This document shows, piece after piece, positions 15,544 through 17,089 of a stretch of DNA of 17,089 nucleotides. Location: positions 1-17,089 of the forward strand of contig JBKECY010000033.1 of assembly GCA_047975025.1 (NCBI GenBank). Reading direction: 5' to 3'. Position 1 is the first letter of the stretch. Each line of letters begins with the position of its first letter. Made by a program: the position numbers and the translations under genes. Under the pieces are notes generated by a model. It was not told the DNA's origin, made no database searches, and saw only the letters and a list, made by a program, of their open reading frames with translations. This stretch comes from JBKECY01 sp047975025. Its GTDB lineage: Bacteria > Bacillota > Clostridia > Lachnospirales > Lachnospiraceae.

Positions 15544-15599
15544 TTCCCCTGATTCCTATCTATAAAACTACACTCAGTTATATTTTAGCTACTTTTCCC

Positions 15600-15629
15600 A
15601 TTATAGCACAGTCACAGGTAAAACACCAA
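15600..15629 (-). promoter_or_regulatory. Promoter of the CDF transporter gene
   Basis: A perfect TATAAT (15600-15605) with a TGC extension forms an extended -10. A weak -35, TTGGTG (15624-15629), lies 18 bases upstream, right behind the dfx terminator. The leader is about 50 bases. Confidence 0.65.
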
Positions 15630-15632
15630 AGC

Positions 15633-15665
15633 AAAAACCCCCTTGTCACTTGGATGGCAAAGGGG
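15633..15665 (-). terminator. Intrinsic terminator after dfx
   Basis: On the minus strand CCCCTTTG...CAAGGGGG forms a GC-rich stem (one T-G wobble, one C-A mismatch higher up) with a loop of about 6 bases, followed by TTTTT. It lies 15 bases past the dfx stop. Confidence 0.8.
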
Positions 15666-15680
15666 CTCTCATTTCGGATT

Positions 15681-16061
15681 CTATGCTTCTTTTTTCCACA
15701 GTCCATGCAAATTACAATATTCATAGGCTGCAATCACTTTTTCATCCGGTCCGATGAAGAATGTACGCTCTGGAGCCTCTCCCGGAGAGAGTGTCTTGCG
15801 CTGTACGCCCTCTGAGGTCTCCAGAATAATCCATTGGATGAAATGCTCTTCGAGCATTGGGTGAGGGGCCGAGCCGACCTTAACTACAACCGCATTGCCG
15901 TTTACCTCTATTACCGGCACATGCTTCTCCTGTGCAGCATCTGTGACATTCGCTTGTAATTCTTCCATTTTGTCCCCGCAACAGGTAAGCGGAGCACCTG
16001 AGGAAAAGATTGAACCAACAATGTTTCCGCAATGATTACATCTAAATAACTTTACACTCAT
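15681..16061 (-). CDS. dfx: Desulfoferrodoxin (two-iron superoxide reductase)
   Basis: Reduces superoxide to hydrogen peroxide without making oxygen, an anaerobe's answer to oxygen exposure; electrons usually come from rubredoxin. The 126 residues contain both domains: the N-terminal desulforedoxin Fe(Cys)4 site (Cys8, Cys11, Cys27, Cys28, spacing C-x2-C-x15-CC) and the C-terminal catalytic Fe(His)4Cys site (His47 in EKHVP, His67, His73, Cys116, His119 in CNLHG), with Glu45-Lys46 beside the active site. ATG 16061 follows AAAGGAG by about 6 bases. It is monocistronic. Its upstream region contains a TATACT candidate -10 without a good -35; no clear Fur or PerR box is seen. Confidence 0.95.
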   Translation of the reverse strand: MSVKLFRCNHCGNIVGSIFSSGAPLTCCGDKMEELQANVTDAAQEKHVPVIEVNGNAVVVKVGSAPHPMLEEHFIQWIILETSEGVQRKTLSPGEAPERTFFIGPDEKVIAAYEYCNLHGLWKKEA

Positions 16062-16205
16062 TTGCTTCTCCTTTCAGAAGGTCGACTGGGATATTGGCAC
16101 GTCTGACGCACGATCCCAACTGATAATTTTTAGCTACTAACACTTAGTATACTCTATCTGTGTAAAAAGAAAAACAAATTTTTTGATAAAAAACAGATTT
16201 TCTAT

Positions 16206-16237
16206 TTGACTTTTCTTGCGAATTGGGATAATATAAT
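16206..16237 (+). promoter_or_regulatory. Promoter of tRNA-Leu
   Basis: TTGACT (16206-16211) is followed at 17 bases by TAATAT (16229-16234) and at 20 bases by a perfect TATAAT (16232-16237). The first spacing is more usual and puts the start about 5-7 bases before the tRNA. Upstream A/T tracts could act as an UP element. Confidence 0.65.
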
Positions 16238-16247
16238 GAAGCGATAT

Positions 16248-16331
16248 GCAGGAATGGCGGAATTGGCAGACGCGCAGGCTTCAGGTGCCTGTGGTAGCAA
16301 TACTGTGTGGGTTCAAGTCCCATTTCCTGCA
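16248..16331 (+). tRNA. tRNA-Leu (anticodon CAG)
   Basis: Class II tRNA of 84 bases. Acceptor GCAGGAA pairs with TTCCTGC, discriminator A; D-arm region GCGGAATTGGCAGACGC; anticodon stem CAGGC/GCCTG around loop TTCAGGT, giving CAG (reads CTG, Leu); a long variable arm typical of leucine tRNAs; T-arm GTGGG-TTCAAGT-CCCAT with one wobble pair. CCA is not encoded. It is the only plus-strand gene inside the IS boundaries. Confidence 0.95.
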
Positions 16332-16339
16332 TTCTCATA

Positions 16340-16388
16340 AAAACACCGTATACTCAGGACTTTTCCGAGTATACGGTGTTTTGTTTTT
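16340..16388 (+). terminator. Strong intrinsic terminator after tRNA-Leu
   Basis: AAAACACCGTATACTC (16340-16355) and its perfect complement GAGTATACGGTGTTTT (16367-16382) form a 16 bp stem, extended inside by GGA/TCC, followed by TTGTTTTT-type sequence. With A and T tracts on both sides it can also stop transcripts arriving from the M56 remnant on the minus strand. Confidence 0.9.
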
Positions 16389-16553
16389 CATGTGCCGCAT
16401 TGGTAACTCCATGCAACACGATATTGCCTTGTATTCGGTGACACTCTCTGTATAATGATGGTCTCCGTGTGAGGATTATAAAGTGAATGCATCAGTCCTA
16501 TCGCATCGACAGCCACTGTCTCATCAAAATCTTCACATGAGCATTCCAGAGCC
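16389..16553 (-). other. Unassigned stretch with a 55-codon open frame downstream of the M56 remnant
   Basis: On the minus strand a frame shifted relative to the M56 gene stays open until TGA at 16388-16390 and would end TIIIQRVSPNTRQYRVAWSYQCGT in two parts (TIIIQRVSPNTRQ, then YRVAWSYQCGT). No start codon with a ribosome binding site leads it, and I do not recognise it. It may be a decayed downstream gene or chance. Confidence 0.2.
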
Positions 16554-16974
16554 TTATTTAACTTGCCCCGCCCTGATAATCTTAAGCATCGAATATGGTT
16601 CTGCATACAACTCTTGCGGCGACACTACATGCTGGAATTCATTATTTACGTACAATTCCATTCTATCATTTTTGTCAACCAAAATATATGAATTCGTGCT
16701 CGTGATTTCTATTTGTCCTGTGAGCTCACTAGCTGGCGGATAGAATGCCGCCTGTACAAGAATAAAATATGACAAGAAGAACGTCAAAAAAACCGTAGAT
16801 AATATTGTCCATTTTAATCTAGGGTCTCTATTCTTCTTATTGGAGAGAATAAGCTCAAATCTCTGATGTATAAAACTTACATCATTCTGCTTCACAAGAA
16901 CTGCAACGCTTCTGTGAGTTTTAGATTCATCCCCATTTGAGTATTTAATCACGTGGAGTATAGTCGCGAGATAT
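16554..16974 (-). pseudogene. M56/BlaR1-like membrane peptidase, C-terminal remnant cut by an IS
   Basis: About 139 codons remain, reading from the IS boundary without any stop: YLATILHVIKYSNGDES opens the remnant, IHQRFELILSNKKNRDPRLK follows, then a membrane helix (WTILSTVFLTFFLSYFILVQ) and an extracytoplasmic tail ending in GQVK. The order 'basic helix with KKN, last membrane helix, short outer tail' fits the C-terminus of M56 peptidases of clostridial BlaI/BlaR1-type systems. The metal-binding HExxH and the earlier helices are missing because they would lie beyond the IS. The GTG at 16952 has no convincing ribosome binding site. Family identity is from memory of the pattern, so moderate. 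Confidence 0.55.
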
Positions 16975-17008
16975 TGGAGTGCCCCCCGATCTTTGTACCA
17001 GTGGAAGA

Positions 17009-17033
17009 GTTAGTTTTGATATGATAAACTAAC
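17009..17033 (+). promoter_or_regulatory. Hairpin with extended -10 promoter in the IS leader (right copy)
   Basis: Same structure as at 59-83: GTTAGTTT/AAACTAAC stem with TGATATGAT as loop, TATGAT at 17020-17025, just upstream of the AAGGAG site for orfA. Confidence 0.45.
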
Positions 17034-17052
17034 AAAAAGGAGCAGTACAAAA

Positions 17053-17089
17053 ATGGGAAAAGCAAGGTACACAACGGAGCAAATCATCG
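17053..17089 (+). CDS. IS transposase OrfA, N-terminal fragment (runs off the window)
   Basis: Twelve complete codons, MGKARYTTEQII, identical to the left copy, with AAGGAG about 9 bases upstream. Cut only by the window edge. Confidence 0.7.
   Translation, partial: MGKARYTTEQII

Larger units (their letters stand above)
16975..17089 (+). mobile_element. 5' end of an IS3-like insertion sequence, right copy
   Basis: Identical over 115 bases to the reverse complement of 3-117, starting TGGAGTGCCCCCC. The boundary at 16974/16975 is defined by where the two copies stop matching their flanks; the TT just before the shared block also ends in a T at both sites, so the edge is certain to within one base. 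The element continues beyond the window. It interrupts the M56 gene. Confidence 0.75.

Noticed and set aside
16246..16455. 69-codon plus-strand frame over tRNA-Leu
   Set aside because: It runs through the tRNA and its terminator and has no protein character.
1..17089. Composite transposon carrying the whole window between two IS copies
   Set aside because: The cargo is core chromosomal genes in conserved order (coaX-dusB-greA-lysS, dnaE-pfkA), with no resistance or accessory cargo. Two independent insertions, or an assembly break at a repeat, explain it better.
1..17089. Circular element with overlapping contig ends
   Set aside because: A circular contig would have direct terminal repeats; these are inverted.
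1..17089. CRISPR array, prophage, defence system or biosynthetic cluster
   Set aside because: No regularly spaced repeats, phage structural genes, nuclease-helicase pairs or multi-domain synthases are present; apart from the IS ends the genes are ordinary core functions.

Overview
The window reads as a chromosomal core segment of a Clostridia bacterium, most likely a Lachnospiraceae member. This rests on the gene set and order (coaX-dusB-greA-lysS, dnaE-pfkA), a DUF6145-type small protein, a PfkA with a TIDLD signature, superoxide reductase, and strong AAAGGAG-type ribosome binding sites. No species can be named from sequence alone. Almost everything is on the minus strand, so the biological reading order is right to left. 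tRNA-Leu is the only solid plus-strand gene apart from the partial IS orfA at the right edge.

Both ends carry the same 115-117 bp sequence in inverted orientation. It is the 5' end of an IS3-like insertion sequence, with its orfA start pointing outward. The window therefore looks like a contig or segment broken at two copies of one repeat, and not like a composite transposon, because the inside is ordinary housekeeping DNA. The right-hand IS copy cuts an M56/BlaR1-like membrane peptidase gene and leaves only its C-terminal part.

Layout in transcription order: (1) 16554-16974, 3' remnant of the M56 peptidase; (2) 16248-16331, tRNA-Leu(CAG) on the plus strand with its own promoter and a strong terminator; (3) dfx, a two-iron desulfoferrodoxin (superoxide reductase) with a terminator; (4) a cation diffusion facilitator whose metal-site residues suggest manganese export, with its own promoter; (5) tRNA-Gln(CTG) with a near-consensus promoter and terminator; (6) an operon of acyl-ACP thioesterase, the S1-domain protein CvfB and replicative polymerase DnaE; (7) pfkA, with a promoter embedded in palindromes and a strong terminator; (8) a TrmH/SpoU RNA methyltransferase; (9) a tightly packed operon nfeD-SPFH protein-argF-DUF6145-coaX-dusB with several start/stop overlaps; (10) greA-lysS, driven by a perfect-consensus promoter that overlaps the dusB stop codon and closed by a bidirectional terminator.

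The genes serve core functions: translation (LysS, tRNAs, DusB, TrmH), transcription fidelity (GreA), replication (DnaE), glycolysis (PfkA), coenzyme A (CoaX), arginine (ArgF), membrane organisation (SPFH/NfeD) and oxidative or metal stress (Dfx, CDF). I found no CRISPR array, prophage, defence island or biosynthetic cluster. The more unusual points are the IS boundaries, the truncated M56 gene, a possible 38-residue hydrophobic micro-protein beside the left IS, operator-like palindromes at pfkA, and several start codons that differ from the longest reading frame.
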